Source of the DNA: Paenibacillus nuruki | Lineage (GTDB): Bacteria > Bacillota > Bacilli > Paenibacillales > Paenibacillaceae | Assembly (NCBI RefSeq): GCF_001721045.1 | Contig: NZ_MDER01000028.1 | Coordinates: 1 to 64,000 of the forward strand | DNA length: 64,000 bases | Direction: 5' to 3' | Shown: positions 33,066 to 43,470 of the stretch, one piece after another | Layout of the letters: each line of letters begins with the position of its first letter | Position numbering within the stretch: the first letter of the stretch is position 1 | The notes under the pieces: generated by a model | Told to the model about the DNA's origin: nothing | Seen by the model: only the letters and a program-made list of their open reading frames with translations | Databases searched by the model: none | Position numbers and translations under genes: made by a program

Positions 33066-33116
33066 AAAAAAATGCTCTTTTCCCCATGGATTCTTGATCC
33101 AGTGAAGAAAAGAGCA
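33066..33116 (-). terminator. Terminator after the YumC-like gene
   Basis: TGCTCTTTTC and GAAAAGAGCA pair with extra internal pairing; on the minus strand T7 follows. Confidence 0.85.
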
Positions 33117-33130
33117 GGGATAAAATAGAA

Positions 33131-34129
33131 CTACATTTTCATATTACTACTGTGTCCTGGAGACAATTTTGCATCAGGATCTACATAGACTTTAGCATTG
33201 TTAATAGCGGTAGGCGCTTCACCAAAACCGACAGCGATCAATTTGAGCTTACCAGGGTAAGTCGTGATATCGCCAGCAGCGAAGATGCCTTCTACATTGG
33301 TCTCCATACGAGAATCGACCACGATAGAGTTACTATTGATCTCAATGCCCCATTCAGCGATCGGACCCAATGAAGAGATAAAGCCAAAGTTGACGATAAC
33401 ATCATCGACTTCGATTTCTTGCGTTTCTTTGGTTTTTACATGAGAAAGAGTAACACGTTCAATCGTATCTTCACCGTGTAGTTCAGTAATTTCTGTAGGT
33501 GTAATGATTTTGACGCCAGAAGCATTCAAGTTCTCTACACTGTGTTCGTGGGCACGGAATTTGTCACGGCGATGGATCAAGTATACTTCAGCAGCGATCG
33601 GTTCGATCATCAATGCCCAGTCGACTGCGGAGTCGCCTCCACCACTGATCAATACTTTTTTACCTGCAAAACGGCTCAAGTCGCTGACAAAGTAGTGTAG
33701 ATTTGTTTTCTCAAAATGACTTGCGTTCGGTAAATCAAGACGGCGAGGTTCAAATGCGCCTACGCCTGCTGTAATAATCACTGCTTTACTTTCGTGTGTA
33801 CCTTTATCAGTAGTCACTACAAAATGACGATCTGCTTTCTTTTCTACATTAAGTACTTTTTCTTCCAAACGAATATCAGAATCAAAATGATTCATTTGTT
33901 GTTGTAAGTTGTTTACCAGCTCTTGCGCTGTAATTTTCGGGAATCCAGCTACATCATAAATATATTTTTCAGGATAAAGGGCAGCTAATTGTCCGCCTAG
34001 TTGAGGCATACTTTCGATTAGTTTCACTGACGCTTGACGCATACCGCCATAAAAAGCAGCAAACATCCCGGCAGGCCCTCCACCAATAATAATAATATCG
34101 CTTAGTTCGTTGTTTGTTGTAGATGACAC
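33131..34129 (-). CDS. yumC: Ferredoxin/flavodoxin-NADP reductase, thioredoxin-reductase-like type
   Basis: A 332-residue FAD enzyme of the YumC type. The FAD site is [17 protein letters not shown] and the NADPH site [13 protein letters not shown]; the block [23 protein letters not shown] is the signature of this reductase. It lacks the CxxC pair of true thioredoxin reductases. It moves electrons between NADPH and ferredoxin or flavodoxin. GTG 34129 is used as start, with GGAGG 10 nt ahead; a TTG at 34168 would add 13 residues not usual in the family. It diverges from the ndh gene. Confidence 0.9.
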   Translation of the reverse strand: MSSTTNNELSDIIIIGGGPAGMFAAFYGGMRQASVKLIESMPQLGGQLAALYPEKYIYDVAGFPKITAQELVNNLQQQMNHFDSDIRLEEKVLNVEKKADRHFVVTTDKGTHESKAVIITAGVGAFEPRRLDLPNASHFEKTNLHYFVSDLSRFAGKKVLISGGGDSAVDWALMIEPIAAEVYLIHRRDKFRAHEHSVENLNASGVKIITPTEITELHGEDTIERVTLSHVKTKETQEIEVDDVIVNFGFISSLGPIAEWGIEINSNSIVVDSRMETNVEGIFAAGDITTYPGKLKLIAVGFGEAPTAINNAKVYVDPDAKLSPGHSSNMKM

Positions 34130-34682
34130 TTCACAAGCACCTCCGTAAATTAGTTCGATCTCACCCAATTATATATCATAAAGAGAATATTTTTAAAACG
34201 ACAATTCTCAAAACAGCTCATATCCTTTTTATTGGAACGCGCAAAGTAAACAAAAAATATCTTTCGTATGCACAAAAATATATAAAAAGATAGATAAAAA
34301 ATTAAATTTACTCTTGATATTTCAAAGAAAAATAGATATCATTTCAGTTGGGCTAATGATGTTTTGTGACGAAAATAAAACATTTTTTTCAGAAAACATA
34401 AATTTTTTTGAACATATCCGCTAGAAAGAGTACAATATAATGTGACATATCCTATTGCACTTTTATAGGTGAATATAATCATTTGTCTACTGTTGTGTAT
34501 ATTTTCACAATTTTATGAAGGTATACGGAGCAATCATGGTTATATATGGGTATTAACTATTTTAACTGATTTTATCGTTTCAGTGCAAAGTCTATTATTA
34601 ATGATCTTTACCAAGTATTAATGTAGGCGATGTACTTCAATGAAATACATTCTAAGTGAATCATTGGAAGGGGAAGATGAAT
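34130..34682. other. AT-rich divergent control region (yumC/ndh)
   Basis: More than 550 bases with no supported gene. It holds two -10-like TATAAT boxes reading right (34436-34441 and 34474-34479), the Rex-like operator at 34493-34510 and the ribosome site of ndh. A small CCTAT/ATAGG repeat lies near 34451-34468. The length suggests a long ndh leader or further regulator sites. Confidence 0.55.
34493..34510 (+). promoter_or_regulatory. Rex-type redox operator upstream of ndh
   Basis: TTGTGTATATTTTCACAA agrees with the Rex consensus TTGTGAAWWWWTTCACAA at 17 of 18 positions. Rex is the NADH/NAD-sensing repressor of Gram-positives and is known to control ndh in B. subtilis. The site lies just downstream of two TATAAT boxes, so a bound repressor would block transcription until NADH rises. 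The match is by eye. Confidence 0.72.
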
Positions 34683-35876
34683 ATGAGTAGCATTCCTAAA
34701 ATTGTTATTTTGGGTGCAGGTTATGCAGGTATTCTTGCTGCACAACGTTTGCAAAAAGATCTAAATTATAATGAGGCTGACGTAACTTTGGTTAACCGCC
34801 ATGACTATCATTACTTTACAACACACTTGCACATGCCAGCAGCAGGTACAGACAAATTGGATAACGCGCGTGAGCAAATTTCCAAATTGGTGGATGAGTT
34901 CAAAATTGATGTTGTAAAATCAAACGTACAAGAAATCATCCCACAAGAGAAAAAAGTTATTTTGGAAGACGGAACTTTGTCTTATGATCACTTGATCATT
35001 TGCCTAGGTGGCGAACCAGAAACTTTCGGTATCCCGGGTATGCTTGAAAATGCGATGACTATTCGCAGTATCAACTCTGTACGTAAAATCCGTGATCACA
35101 TTGAAGCTCAATTTACAGCTTACAAAGTAGATAAAAAACCAGAGCGTTTGACTTTCGTAGTCGGTGGCGCAGGTTTCACAGGTATCGAATTTATCGGTGA
35201 ATTGGCTGATCGTCTACAAGAATTGTGCAGAACTCATGGCATTAGCCGTTCTGAAGTTAAATTGTACAATGTAGAAGCAGCTCCAACAGCATTGCCAGGT
35301 TTCGATCCTGAATTGGTTGAATATGCTATGAAAGTTCTACAAAACAAAGGCGTAACATTCAAAATTGGTGTTGCGATCAAAGAATGTCTAACTGACGGTG
35401 TTATCGTTGGTGAAAATTCTGAAAAAATCCATGCAAACACTGTCGTATGGACAGGTGGTATCCGTGGTAACCGTCTAGTAGAACAAGCTGGATTCGAAGC
35501 AATGCGCGGACGCGTTAAAATTGACGAATACTTGCGTGCACCAGGACACGAAAATGTATACATCATTGGCGATAGCTCATTGATGTTCAATGAAGAAGGT
35601 CGTCCTTACCCACCAACAGCTCAAATTTCGATGCAACAAGGTGTACTTTGTGCACAAAACATCGTAGCAGCTATTCGTGGACAACAACCTAAGAAATTTG
35701 TATTCAGTAACAAAGGTACTGTAGCATCGCTTGGTAAAGGCGAAGCAGTAGGTGTTGTTGGAGATCGCAAACTTAAAGGTTTTGTAGCAGCTCAATTGAA
35801 AAAAGTAATCGATATCCGTTACTTGTTTATCATTGGCGGCGTATCGCTTGTTATGAAAAAAGGAAAATTCTTATAA
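34683..35876 (+). CDS. ndh: Type II NADH:menaquinone dehydrogenase (YumB-like)
   Basis: The 397-residue flavoprotein has the FAD site VILGAGYAGIL near the start, the NADH site VVGGAGFTGIEFIGEL near the middle and the GDSS block that binds FAD. It ends with a basic, hydrophobic membrane-binding part (KVIDIRYLFIIGGVSLVMKKGKFL-like). It feeds electrons from NADH into menaquinone. ATG 34683 gives a proper 8-nt gap to AAGGGGA; the earlier ATG 34677 is too close. Codon use is markedly rich in preferred codons (GGT, GTA, AAA), a sign of high expression. A Rex-like operator precedes it. Confidence 0.92.
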   Translation: MSSIPKIVILGAGYAGILAAQRLQKDLNYNEADVTLVNRHDYHYFTTHLHMPAAGTDKLDNAREQISKLVDEFKIDVVKSNVQEIIPQEKKVILEDGTLSYDHLIICLGGEPETFGIPGMLENAMTIRSINSVRKIRDHIEAQFTAYKVDKKPERLTFVVGGAGFTGIEFIGELADRLQELCRTHGISRSEVKLYNVEAAPTALPGFDPELVEYAMKVLQNKGVTFKIGVAIKECLTDGVIVGENSEKIHANTVVWTGGIRGNRLVEQAGFEAMRGRVKIDEYLRAPGHENVYIIGDSSLMFNEEGRPYPPTAQISMQQGVLCAQNIVAAIRGQQPKKFVFSNKGTVASLGKGEAVGVVGDRKLKGFVAAQLKKVIDIRYLFIIGGVSLVMKKGKFL

Positions 35877-35877
35877 G

Positions 35878-36135
35878 ATGCGTCATTGTAGCGTTCAGGT
35901 ACGTGGGCTTCTTACGCGTGAAGAGCTGGATCGGTATAATGGATTAATAGAAGTAGGTGGATTTTTGGAAGAGCAGGGTCGCTATGACCTTGCTTATCCT
36001 GTTCAAAAAGAAATCGATATTCTAATCTTACCAGCGATCGAACGTTTGAAAGACAAAAGCCGTGCACGAGATCGTGATGATCAGGAATATATGGCATCAT
36101 TAGAACGTGATCAGGATTTGTCTGAAGAAGTCTGA
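35878..36135 (+). CDS. Small charged protein of unknown function, coupled to ndh
   Basis: The ATG lies one base after the ndh stop, so translation is probably coupled. The 85-residue product has no membrane segment and is mostly charged helix, with an Arg/Asp-rich end (KDKSRARDRDDQEYMASLERD). I recognise no domain. A strong terminator at 36151-36190 follows, which ties it to the ndh transcript. It might modulate the dehydrogenase, but nothing in the sequence proves that. Confidence 0.6.
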   Translation: MRHCSVQVRGLLTREELDRYNGLIEVGGFLEEQGRYDLAYPVQKEIDILILPAIERLKDKSRARDRDDQEYMASLERDQDLSEEV

Positions 36136-36150
36136 TTTGAAATGCTAACT

Positions 36151-36190
36151 AAAAAGCGAGGTTCCTGTTGAGGAACCTCGCTTTTTTTGT
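36151..36190. terminator. Strong bidirectional terminator
   Basis: AAAGCGAGGTTCC pairs perfectly with GGAACCTCGCTTT around a 6-nt loop, with A and T tracts on both sides. It ends both the ndh unit and the chemoreceptor gene coming from the right. Confidence 0.93.
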
Positions 36191-36203
36191 TTTTTTATCT
36201 AAC

Positions 36204-38225
36204 TTATTGATTTGAAGTTGGTGCTGAAGAAGATGGAGTAGAATCGCTTTCAATTTTGAATTGTCCGACTTCTTTTAATAAGTGATTCGCACTTTCAGAC
36301 AGATTTTTGGATGCAGTAGAGATACTTGCAATCGATTGAGTCTGTTCGATAGTGGATGAAGCAGCTTCTTCGGTAGCAGCTGCACTTTCTTCGGATACCG
36401 CAGCAAGCCCTGTAATAACATCGGATACTTGATTTGCGCTTGATTTGAGAGAAGTCACGCCATCAGATACATGACCAATTTGAGAAATAATATCGTCTAC
36501 AGAATAACGAATGTGTTCAAATGAATCTTTCGTTTCATTTACCGATTGTTGTTGTTGAACGGTAGTATCACGGAATGAAGAAAGTTCCAACGAGCTTTGT
36601 TTACCTGCTTCATTTAACTGAATCAATAGCGCATCAATATCCGAAGCCGAGTGAGAAGCTTGTTCTGCTAGCTTACGCACTTCACTTGCAACAACCGCGA
36701 ATCCTGCTCCATGTTCACCTGCACGTGCCGCTTCAATCGCTGCATTGAGAGATAATAGATTAGTCTGGTTACTGATTTCACGGATAACATTCGTGATTTG
36801 TGCGATTTCGTCTAATTTTTTCAATAGAATGGTGTTCGATGCTTCTACCCGTTGTGTCGATTCTTGTCCTGCTTGAGCAAGTGCAGTCTGTTGTGAAATC
36901 GCTTGTGTTCCCCGTTGCATCGCTTCGTTCACTTGTGTGATCATATGAGCCGCTTGATCAGCACTTGCAGCTACTTTTTCAAGTGATCCGGTCATATCCA
37001 TAACCATCTCAGCGCCTGATTGGATCGATTCTGCTTGATCTCCTGCTCCACGAGCAATTTCTTCAATAACGGTAGAAATTTGTCCGGCGATATCGCCCGA
37101 GTTAGAAGCATTATTGTACATTTCATCAGAAGCTTTATTCACGCTTACCGCAGATTGCGCAACGGTCTGAATTAAGTTACGAAGAGCGGCAGACATGGTA
37201 TTAAAAGCAGTTCCTAACTGTGCAATTTCGTCTTTGCCTTTAATTGCTACAACAACTGTCAAATCACCTTCAGCCAACTGCTGTGCACTTTTCTTAAGCA
37301 AGATAATAGGTTTAACCATCCGAACCGCTACCCAGAAAGCAAGTAAAGCAAATAATAAAGTAAGGGCGATAATCACGATTGTGTATTGATTGCGTAATTG
37401 AGTATATTCAGCAAAAGCTAATTTTTTGGAAGTGGATGAAGCAACAACCCAATTGATTCCTGGAATTTTTTCATAATATAGTAATTGAGGATCACCTTGA
37501 TAAGTATATTCAACACTACCTGAATTTTGACTAAGCAATGTATTGGCGATACCGCTATAATCCGGTTGATCTTTCAATTGCTTGTTTACAAATGATTCAT
37601 CGGGATGAGACATTACATTACCATTAGGATCGATCAAAAATGTGAAGCCGTTATTTGTTTTGAGTGTATTGATATAACTGGTGATTGTAGATAACAAGAT
37701 ATCTTCCGCAATAACACCAGCAAAGTTACCTTGAGGATCTTTCAGAGGAGCGCCAATAAATATAGCTTTGTACGTTTTGGTACCGGCATCTTCATAAGGA
37801 GCACTGATAAATAGTTTGTTAGCTTTTTTGGTTTCTTGATACCATGGTCTTGTTCTAGCATCGTAACCTTCAGGAGCTACCCAATCGCTACCATCTAGAA
37901 AAGTACCATCTTCTAACGAGAAATAAATATCAGAGATTGTTTTGGCATTGCTTTCATCTTTAAAGACTTGTAGATGTTTTAATGTAATTTGATCTAAAGG
38001 AACAGTAGTATTAATCACAGAAGCTAATGTTTCGACTACTTTACTATTGGTATTAATCCAACCATTGATCTGGGTTACCCCTTGAGTTACTGTTTTCTTT
38101 ACATCTGCATCTACAGATTGAGTTGCTTGTTTTTTGATGATATACAGTGCAGACCAGCCTACAGGAACAGCAATAAGAATCGCAGTGGCTATAACAAGCA
38201 AAATCAATTTCACCTTTAAAGTCAT
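36204..38225 (-). CDS. Methyl-accepting chemotaxis protein, tandem copy 1
   Basis: A 673-residue chemoreceptor. It has one N-terminal membrane helix (about residues 7-30), an outer dCache-type sensor (about 35-275, with the Trp/Tyr pattern DARTRPWYQ), a second helix (about 280-300), a HAMP domain and a long cytoplasmic signalling coiled coil. The signalling hairpin tip, [20 protein letters not shown], lies near residues 490-510. It should sense a small molecule and control CheA. The next gene upstream encodes a close paralog. The terminator at 36151-36190 lies behind it. A flagellar-sigma-like -10 lies upstream (38297-38304). Confidence 0.92.
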   Translation of the reverse strand: MTLKVKLILLVIATAILIAVPVGWSALYIIKKQATQSVDADVKKTVTQGVTQINGWINTNSKVVETLASVINTTVPLDQITLKHLQVFKDESNAKTISDIYFSLEDGTFLDGSDWVAPEGYDARTRPWYQETKKANKLFISAPYEDAGTKTYKAIFIGAPLKDPQGNFAGVIAEDILLSTITSYINTLKTNNGFTFLIDPNGNVMSHPDESFVNKQLKDQPDYSGIANTLLSQNSGSVEYTYQGDPQLLYYEKIPGINWVVASSTSKKLAFAEYTQLRNQYTIVIIALTLLFALLAFWVAVRMVKPIILLKKSAQQLAEGDLTVVVAIKGKDEIAQLGTAFNTMSAALRNLIQTVAQSAVSVNKASDEMYNNASNSGDIAGQISTVIEEIARGAGDQAESIQSGAEMVMDMTGSLEKVAASADQAAHMITQVNEAMQRGTQAISQQTALAQAGQESTQRVEASNTILLKKLDEIAQITNVIREISNQTNLLSLNAAIEAARAGEHGAGFAVVASEVRKLAEQASHSASDIDALLIQLNEAGKQSSLELSSFRDTTVQQQQSVNETKDSFEHIRYSVDDIISQIGHVSDGVTSLKSSANQVSDVITGLAAVSEESAAATEEAASSTIEQTQSIASISTASKNLSESANHLLKEVGQFKIESDSTPSSSAPTSNQ

Positions 38226-38296
38226 ACATACTCCTCTTTTCTCTACGTATATAAAATAATGAACGAATATGAATACCGTCTAGTTGCTTGTTATTT

Positions 38297-38324
38297 ATAT
38301 CGTCATGCCAACTGCATTTGGTTA
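38297..38324 (-). promoter_or_regulatory. Sigma-D-like promoter of chemoreceptor copy 1
   Basis: On the minus strand GACGATAT (38297-38304) matches the motility-sigma -10 GCCGATAT at 7 of 8 positions, with TAAC (38321-38324) 16 nt upstream as a possible -35 (consensus TAAA). A block AAATGCAG just upstream of the -10 is also present before copy 2. Confidence 0.5.
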
Positions 38325-38462
38325 TCTTTTCCGACAAATTTCTGCCCATATTTGCTATTTTTGTCACATAAATGATTCTTTGTACCTAATAATTAATGAT
38401 TCAATTTTAAAATGGATAAAAATGGTGGGAAGGTAAAGAGTGCATGAATTTACATATAATAA

Positions 38463-38495
38463 AAGAGCCCAGTTCATTAATAGAACTTGGCTCTT
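38463..38495 (-). terminator. Terminator after chemoreceptor copy 2
   Basis: AAGAGCC-AGTTC pairs with GAACT-GGCTCTT (one mismatch) around a 7-nt loop; TTTTATT follows on the minus strand. Confidence 0.88.
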
Positions 38496-38510
38496 GATTG
38501 AACACTATAT

Positions 38511-40529
38511 TTACTTGTTATGGATTGGAGAAGAAGTAGAGGATGAGTCATCGGTTTCGATTTTGAATTGTCCAATTTCTTGTAATAGATGATTAGCACT
38601 TTCAGATAAGTGTTTGGATGAAGTAGAGATACTTGCAATCGACTGAGTCTGATCCAAAGTAGAAGAAGCTGCTTGTTCTGTAGAAGCTGCACTTTGCTCC
38701 GATACAGCTGCAAGCCCTGTAATGACATCAGATACTTGATTAGCACTATATTTAAGCGTCGTAACCCCTTCAGACACATGACCTATACGAGCAATAATCC
38801 CATCGACCGATTGGCGAATATGTTCAAATGAATATTTAGTTTCATCGACAGACTGTTGCTGTTGAGTCGTTGTAGTACGGAATGAAGACAATTCTAATGA
38901 ACTTTGTTTGCCTGCTTCATTTAACTGAATCAATAGGTTATCGATATCCGAAGCCGAGTGAGAAGCTTGTTCTGCTAGCTTGCGGACTTCGCTTGCCACA
39001 ACAGCGAACCCTTTGCCATGTTCCCCTGCACGAGCTGCTTCAATCGCTGCATTCAGAGAAAGTAGATTCGTTTGGCTACTGATCGCTCGAATGACATTTG
39101 TGATCTGAGCAATTTCATCTAATTTCTGAATTAAGATACTATTGGAATGTTCGACACGCTCGGTTGAAGCTTGTCCTGCTTGTGAAAGCATCGTCTGTTG
39201 CGCTATCGCTTGGGTGCCTCGATCCATCGCTTCGTTGACTTCTTTAATCATATGAGCCGCTTGGTCAGCACTTGCCGCTACCGTTTCCAGTGAATCGGTC
39301 ATCGTCATCACCATTTCAGCACCAGATTGAATCGATTCAGCTTGCTCAACAGCACCCCGAGCAATTTCTTCAATAACGGTAGAAATTTGTCCGGCAATAT
39401 CGCCTGAATTTGAAGCATTATTATACATTTCATGAGAAGCAGAATTAACTCCATGAGCCGATTGCGACACCGTTTGAATCAAATGACGAAGCGCTGTAGA
39501 CATTGTATTAAACGCAATAGCGAGTTCTGCAACTTCATCTTTTCCTTTGACTGGAACATGTACAGTAAGATCGCCTTCTGCTAATTGTTGAGCACTTTTT
39601 TTCAGTCCAATAATCGGTTTGACGATTCGAACTGCTACCCAGAATGCAAAGGCTACAAATAATAAGGTCAATGCAATAATAGCAATCGTATATTGATTTC
39701 GTAATTGTGTATATTCAGCAAAAGCTAATTGTTTGGAGGTAGAAGAAGCAACGATCCAGTTGGTACCCGGAATTTTACTGTAATATAATAATTGAGGCTC
39801 GCCTTTATAATTGTATTCGGTACTGCCTGACGGTTGACTGATTAATGTATCGGCAATAGCACTATAGTCGGCTTGTTCTTTAAGAGGTTTATTGATAAAA
39901 GTAGCATCAGGATGAGACATTACATTACCATGTTGATCGAGTAAAAACGCAAATCCACCGCTGACTTTAATATTGTTAATATAATCGGTAATCGTTGAAA
40001 GTAAAATATCTTCAGATAATACGCCAACAAATGTACCTTGATTGTTGGTTAAAGGAACAGCAATCGAAATGGCATAACCATCGGTAGTGGCATCAAGGTA
40101 AGGGTCACTAATAGACAAGGCATTGGTTTCTTTGGCTTTTTGATACCATGGACGTTGTCTTGCATCATAACCAGCGTCAGGAATCCATTCACTCCCATCT
40201 AGGAAAGTGCCATCTTCCAGTCCAAAATAAACATCAGATATACTCCCTGCATTAGAAGGGTCTTGATAGACTTGCAGATGCTTTAAAGTAATCTGATTGA
40301 TAGGAACCGTTTTGTTGATTACAGAACCCAAAGTTTCGATCACTTTGCTATTGGTATTGATCCAACCATCTACCTGAGTAACTGCTTGGGATACTGTATT
40401 TTGAAGCGTAGCATTGATCGATTTGGTGGATTCATTTTTGATAATATACAGCGCTGACCATCCAATCGGAACAGCGATTAGAATCGCAGTAGCCATTACT
40501 AACAAGATCAATTTTACTTTTAACGTCAT
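38511..40529 (-). CDS. Methyl-accepting chemotaxis protein, tandem copy 2
   Basis: A 672-residue paralog of the preceding receptor with the same domains: membrane helix, dCache-type outer sensor (pattern DARQRPWYQ), second helix, HAMP, signalling domain with [20 protein letters not shown]. The cytoplasmic parts of the two are nearly the same, while the outer sensor is more different (for example [13 protein letters not shown] against the matching stretch of copy 1), which suggests a tandem duplication followed by change in ligand. It has its own promoter-like box and its own terminator, so the copies can be controlled separately. Confidence 0.92.
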   Translation of the reverse strand: MTLKVKLILLVMATAILIAVPIGWSALYIIKNESTKSINATLQNTVSQAVTQVDGWINTNSKVIETLGSVINKTVPINQITLKHLQVYQDPSNAGSISDVYFGLEDGTFLDGSEWIPDAGYDARQRPWYQKAKETNALSISDPYLDATTDGYAISIAVPLTNNQGTFVGVLSEDILLSTITDYINNIKVSGGFAFLLDQHGNVMSHPDATFINKPLKEQADYSAIADTLISQPSGSTEYNYKGEPQLLYYSKIPGTNWIVASSTSKQLAFAEYTQLRNQYTIAIIALTLLFVAFAFWVAVRIVKPIIGLKKSAQQLAEGDLTVHVPVKGKDEVAELAIAFNTMSTALRHLIQTVSQSAHGVNSASHEMYNNASNSGDIAGQISTVIEEIARGAVEQAESIQSGAEMVMTMTDSLETVAASADQAAHMIKEVNEAMDRGTQAIAQQTMLSQAGQASTERVEHSNSILIQKLDEIAQITNVIRAISSQTNLLSLNAAIEAARAGEHGKGFAVVASEVRKLAEQASHSASDIDNLLIQLNEAGKQSSLELSSFRTTTTQQQQSVDETKYSFEHIRQSVDGIIARIGHVSEGVTTLKYSANQVSDVITGLAAVSEQSAASTEQAASSTLDQTQSIASISTSSKHLSESANHLLQEIGQFKIETDDSSSTSSPIHNK

Positions 40530-40598
40530 AAGTATCCCTCTTTTCTATACGTATATAAAATGACTTTCTTGGATAAATTTGATTTGTAATTGTTCCTT

Positions 40599-40622
40599 AT
40601 ATCGACAGTTAATCTGCATTTA
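40599..40622 (-). promoter_or_regulatory. Sigma-D-like promoter of chemoreceptor copy 2
   Basis: On the minus strand GTCGATAT (40599-40606) matches the motility-sigma -10 GCCGATAT at 7 of 8 positions; TAAA lies at 40619-40622, only 12 nt upstream, shorter than the usual spacing of about 15. The shared AAATGCAG block overlaps it. Confidence 0.45.
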
Positions 40623-40723
40623 TGTATATTTTTCGACACGAAAATCTTCGATTAGGGATTTTTTTATTTATTTTTTAAGCCTTGAGCACTAATAAATAGG
40701 TATATATTCTAAAAATGCTCAAA

Positions 40724-40768
40724 TAAAAAACCTTTTTACTATCCATAAAGATAGCAAAAAGGTTTTTT
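40724..40768 (-). terminator. Terminator after hemQ
   Basis: AAAAAACCTTTTT-CTATC pairs with GATAG-AAAAAGGTTTTTT around a short loop. It is A/T-flanked on both strands; the gene it serves is hemQ on the minus strand. Confidence 0.85.
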
Positions 40769-40809
40769 AATTCTACACTTATTTATTTTGTGATGTAGAC
40801 TGAATTATT

Positions 40810-41559
40810 TTAAAGTTTGAGCATTTCTTCGAATTTAGCGGTGTCTAGCATACTACCGACATAGAAAGAACCAAATTCTCCAAAACGAGCACTTGCTTCA
40901 TCAAAGCGCATTTCGTATACTAGTTTTTTGAATTGAAGTGCATCGTCAGCGAATAACGTTACGCCCCATTCCCAATCATCCAATCCAACAGAACCCGTAA
41001 TGATTTGCTTCACTTTACCTGCATAACTACGTCCGATCAATCCATGACTACGGATCATTTCACGACGCTCATCCATCGGAAGCATATACCAGTTGTCTCC
41101 TAGATTACGCGTTTTGTTCATCGGATAGAAACAGATATAACGAGAATCAGGTAGAGCTGGCTTCAAGCGAGCCAGAATATGTGGATTCTCCATCGGATCG
41201 CCTTCCACATGACTAGCCATATAGCTGCTAAGTTCTACGATACTTACATACGAATATGATTTCTTCGTAAAGCTAGCGAAAGTGGTTTTGTTAAATTCAT
41301 TTTCTATCGCATTTAAATCTTCTAACGTTTCACGTAGATGCATCATCATAAAGTCAGCTTTTTGTCCAACAACAGTATAAATAACTGTACTCCCACTGCC
41401 ATCGTTGCTGACAGCTTGCCAATCATGAATCAATGCATTTAACTCGTCGATTGCACCGGCACGTTCTTCATCATCTGCTGCTTTCCAAGCATGCCAATCA
41501 ATAGTGCGAAAATCATGTAATGCATACCAGCCTTCAAGCGTTGCTACTGCTTCATTCAT
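40810..41559 (-). CDS. hemQ: Coproheme decarboxylase (HemQ)
   Basis: The 249-residue chlorite-dismutase-fold enzyme catalyses the last step of the Gram-positive coproporphyrin-dependent heme route: two oxidative decarboxylations that turn coproheme into heme b. Catalytic Y145 and K149 (YICFYPMNK) and the heme-ligand H172 ([12 protein letters not shown]) are in place; the distal Arg of true chlorite dismutases is not. Its product supplies ctaB/ctaA and the cytochrome of succinate dehydrogenase. It diverges from dnaB. ATG is preceded by AGGAGT. Confidence 0.94.
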   Translation of the reverse strand: MNEAVATLEGWYALHDFRTIDWHAWKAADDEERAGAIDELNALIHDWQAVSNDGSGSTVIYTVVGQKADFMMMHLRETLEDLNAIENEFNKTTFASFTKKSYSYVSIVELSSYMASHVEGDPMENPHILARLKPALPDSRYICFYPMNKTRNLGDNWYMLPMDERREMIRSHGLIGRSYAGKVKQIITGSVGLDDWEWGVTLFADDALQFKKLVYEMRFDEASARFGEFGSFYVGSMLDTAKFEEMLKL

Positions 41560-41878
41560 AAAATCACTCCTATATATTAGTGGAATCCGTTTTTAGGTCA
41601 TATCGTGCTTACACATCTTGATCTATTGTAACCGAAGGAGTCGATACAGAGCAATTGACTTCACAGTCTGTTCATGGTTACTTCATCATTATATTTATTT
41701 CAATCGATCATTGTATAAAATATATTCATTTCTAGCGTAATGGCGCAAAAGGATGATTGTTATGGAGATCGAGGGTGTTTATGTTCCAAATTCACCTTTC
41801 TTTTCAGCATTGAAATTTCAAGATTTGTGTTAGAATAGAATTCCGCATGCACAGGAGCAAAAAGAGAGGGGGCGGATC
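41560..41878. other. Divergent region between hemQ and dnaB
   Basis: About 320 non-coding bases. On the plus side TTGAAA (41810-41815) and TAGAAT (41831-41836) may form a promoter, though the 15-nt spacer is short. No hairpin or operator of known type was recognised. Confidence 0.45.
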
Positions 41879-43441
41879 ATGCGCATTAAGAATCTACTTC
41901 ATTTTACTGAAAATCATCGATATTGCGTATACCGCGAATTCGGTATAGGTGCGCTGGATGAACGGATGCTCAGTCTAGTTTATCAACCGTTAACAGGGGC
42001 TTTTGCGATTAGTGTGTATCGATTATTGTGTGAACATGTCGAAGCACAGCAAGTCGGTTATTCGCCTATAGAACAACAGCGTCGTTTATTTTTAACTTTA
42101 GGGCTTGAACCGGGGGAACATGGACGTAAATTTTTGGTTGAACAGACTTCTTTATTAGAAGCTGTAGGCTTATTACAGACCAATCGAGTATACTTTCCCG
42201 ATCAGGATGATTATATATATGAATATGAATTACAACAGCCGCTATCACCAAGTGAGTTTTTCCGCACACAACATTTAACATTGTTATTACGGGACAAAAT
42301 CGGCAAATTCGCTGTGTTGTCTTTACGGGAACGCTTTTTAGCTAAAGAGCCTGATGGCTGGGGTGATAGTACAGTTCAGAAAGAAAATATTTCACAACCG
42401 TTTTATGATATTTTTGAATTAAATACGCATGTGATCGATTATGAATTAGAACAGGCGTTAACTGAAGTGAGTGCACAACAGCGTAGCAGTCAGCCGAAGC
42501 TAAGTGAAGATGATCTGATTAACTATGCAGATATTATTCGTTATTTCCCGCGTGGTTCTCGTAACCGTATATATGTAGAAAAATTACGCTTTCTTCCAGA
42601 GCAGATGAATGTACTGAGTTATATTGCTTATAAATATCGTTTGGATATTCAAGATATTTGCCGGATGTTAGATGAAGATGGTGTTTTTGATGCCAAAGGT
42701 GAGCTGGCTGAAGATGAGATTCAGCGCCGTGCTAATCTGCAATTCCGTCAAGGGAAAAAGCGTCAAGAAGAACGCCAGATTCACGAAGCTAAAGTGATCT
42801 CATTACGAGAAGAGAAAAAAGAAGAATCTCAAGATTTACCTGTAGAATATGCAGTCGAAATGGAGTATTATCTGGAAGTACCGCGTCAATTTACAAGCAA
42901 ATGCGATATTCATCAATATAATACAATTCTACGCAATGAACCATATACGCGCGTTCTGGAAATGTTCTATCCCGGTAGCGTGCCTAATAGTGTGAATGAT
43001 ATATTCGAACATGTCGATATTAATTATAAATTGTCTGAAGAAGTGGTTAATGTACTGATCCATTATTTATTGGCAATCAAAATGTCTCAACCCGGGGAAC
43101 GCTTAAGTAGTAAATTTGTCGATTGGGTCGTGACGAATATGCTTAATCAACAAGTCGATACGTATGAAAAAGCGGTTCGTTATGTAAGAGAACAGAATAA
43201 GCTAGATCTCAAAATCAGTGATCAAGCGAAATCACAAGCCAAAGGTGGAACCGCTGGCGGTAATAAACGTACCAATACACGAACATACAATCGAGCGCCT
43301 AATGCCAAACCGGAGATTCCGATTGTCAAAAGTGCGCGTGAAGGTTCAAGTATCGTGTCTGATGAAGAAATTGCAGAAGCGATGCGGTTAGCTGAACAAA
43401 TGCAATCTGGACAAGATCGTGTCCAAAAGACCAATAGCTGA
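41879..43441 (+). CDS. dnaB: Replication initiation and membrane attachment protein DnaB
   Basis: The 520-residue primosome protein of Firmicutes (not the helicase) helps load the replicative helicase at oriC and at restart sites with DnaD and DnaI. The N-terminal winged-helix part begins about residue 10 (HRYCVYREFGIG), and the DnaB/DnaD C-terminal helical domain with the YxxxI...W pattern lies about residues 335-440 (VDWVVTNMLNQQVDTYEKAVRY). A charged linker (GKKRQEERQIHEAKVI) stands between. The tail is basic and Gly/Asn-rich. AGAGGGGGCGG precedes the ATG. dnaI follows after 29 nt, the normal Bacillales order. Confidence 0.93.
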   Translation: MRIKNLLHFTENHRYCVYREFGIGALDERMLSLVYQPLTGAFAISVYRLLCEHVEAQQVGYSPIEQQRRLFLTLGLEPGEHGRKFLVEQTSLLEAVGLLQTNRVYFPDQDDYIYEYELQQPLSPSEFFRTQHLTLLLRDKIGKFAVLSLRERFLAKEPDGWGDSTVQKENISQPFYDIFELNTHVIDYELEQALTEVSAQQRSSQPKLSEDDLINYADIIRYFPRGSRNRIYVEKLRFLPEQMNVLSYIAYKYRLDIQDICRMLDEDGVFDAKGELAEDEIQRRANLQFRQGKKRQEERQIHEAKVISLREEKKEESQDLPVEYAVEMEYYLEVPRQFTSKCDIHQYNTILRNEPYTRVLEMFYPGSVPNSVNDIFEHVDINYKLSEEVVNVLIHYLLAIKMSQPGERLSSKFVDWVVTNMLNQQVDTYEKAVRYVREQNKLDLKISDQAKSQAKGGTAGGNKRTNTRTYNRAPNAKPEIPIVKSAREGSSIVSDEEIAEAMRLAEQMQSGQDRVQKTNS

Positions 43442-43470
43442 GTGAATGTAAAAGGAAGGGGCAAACTGCC

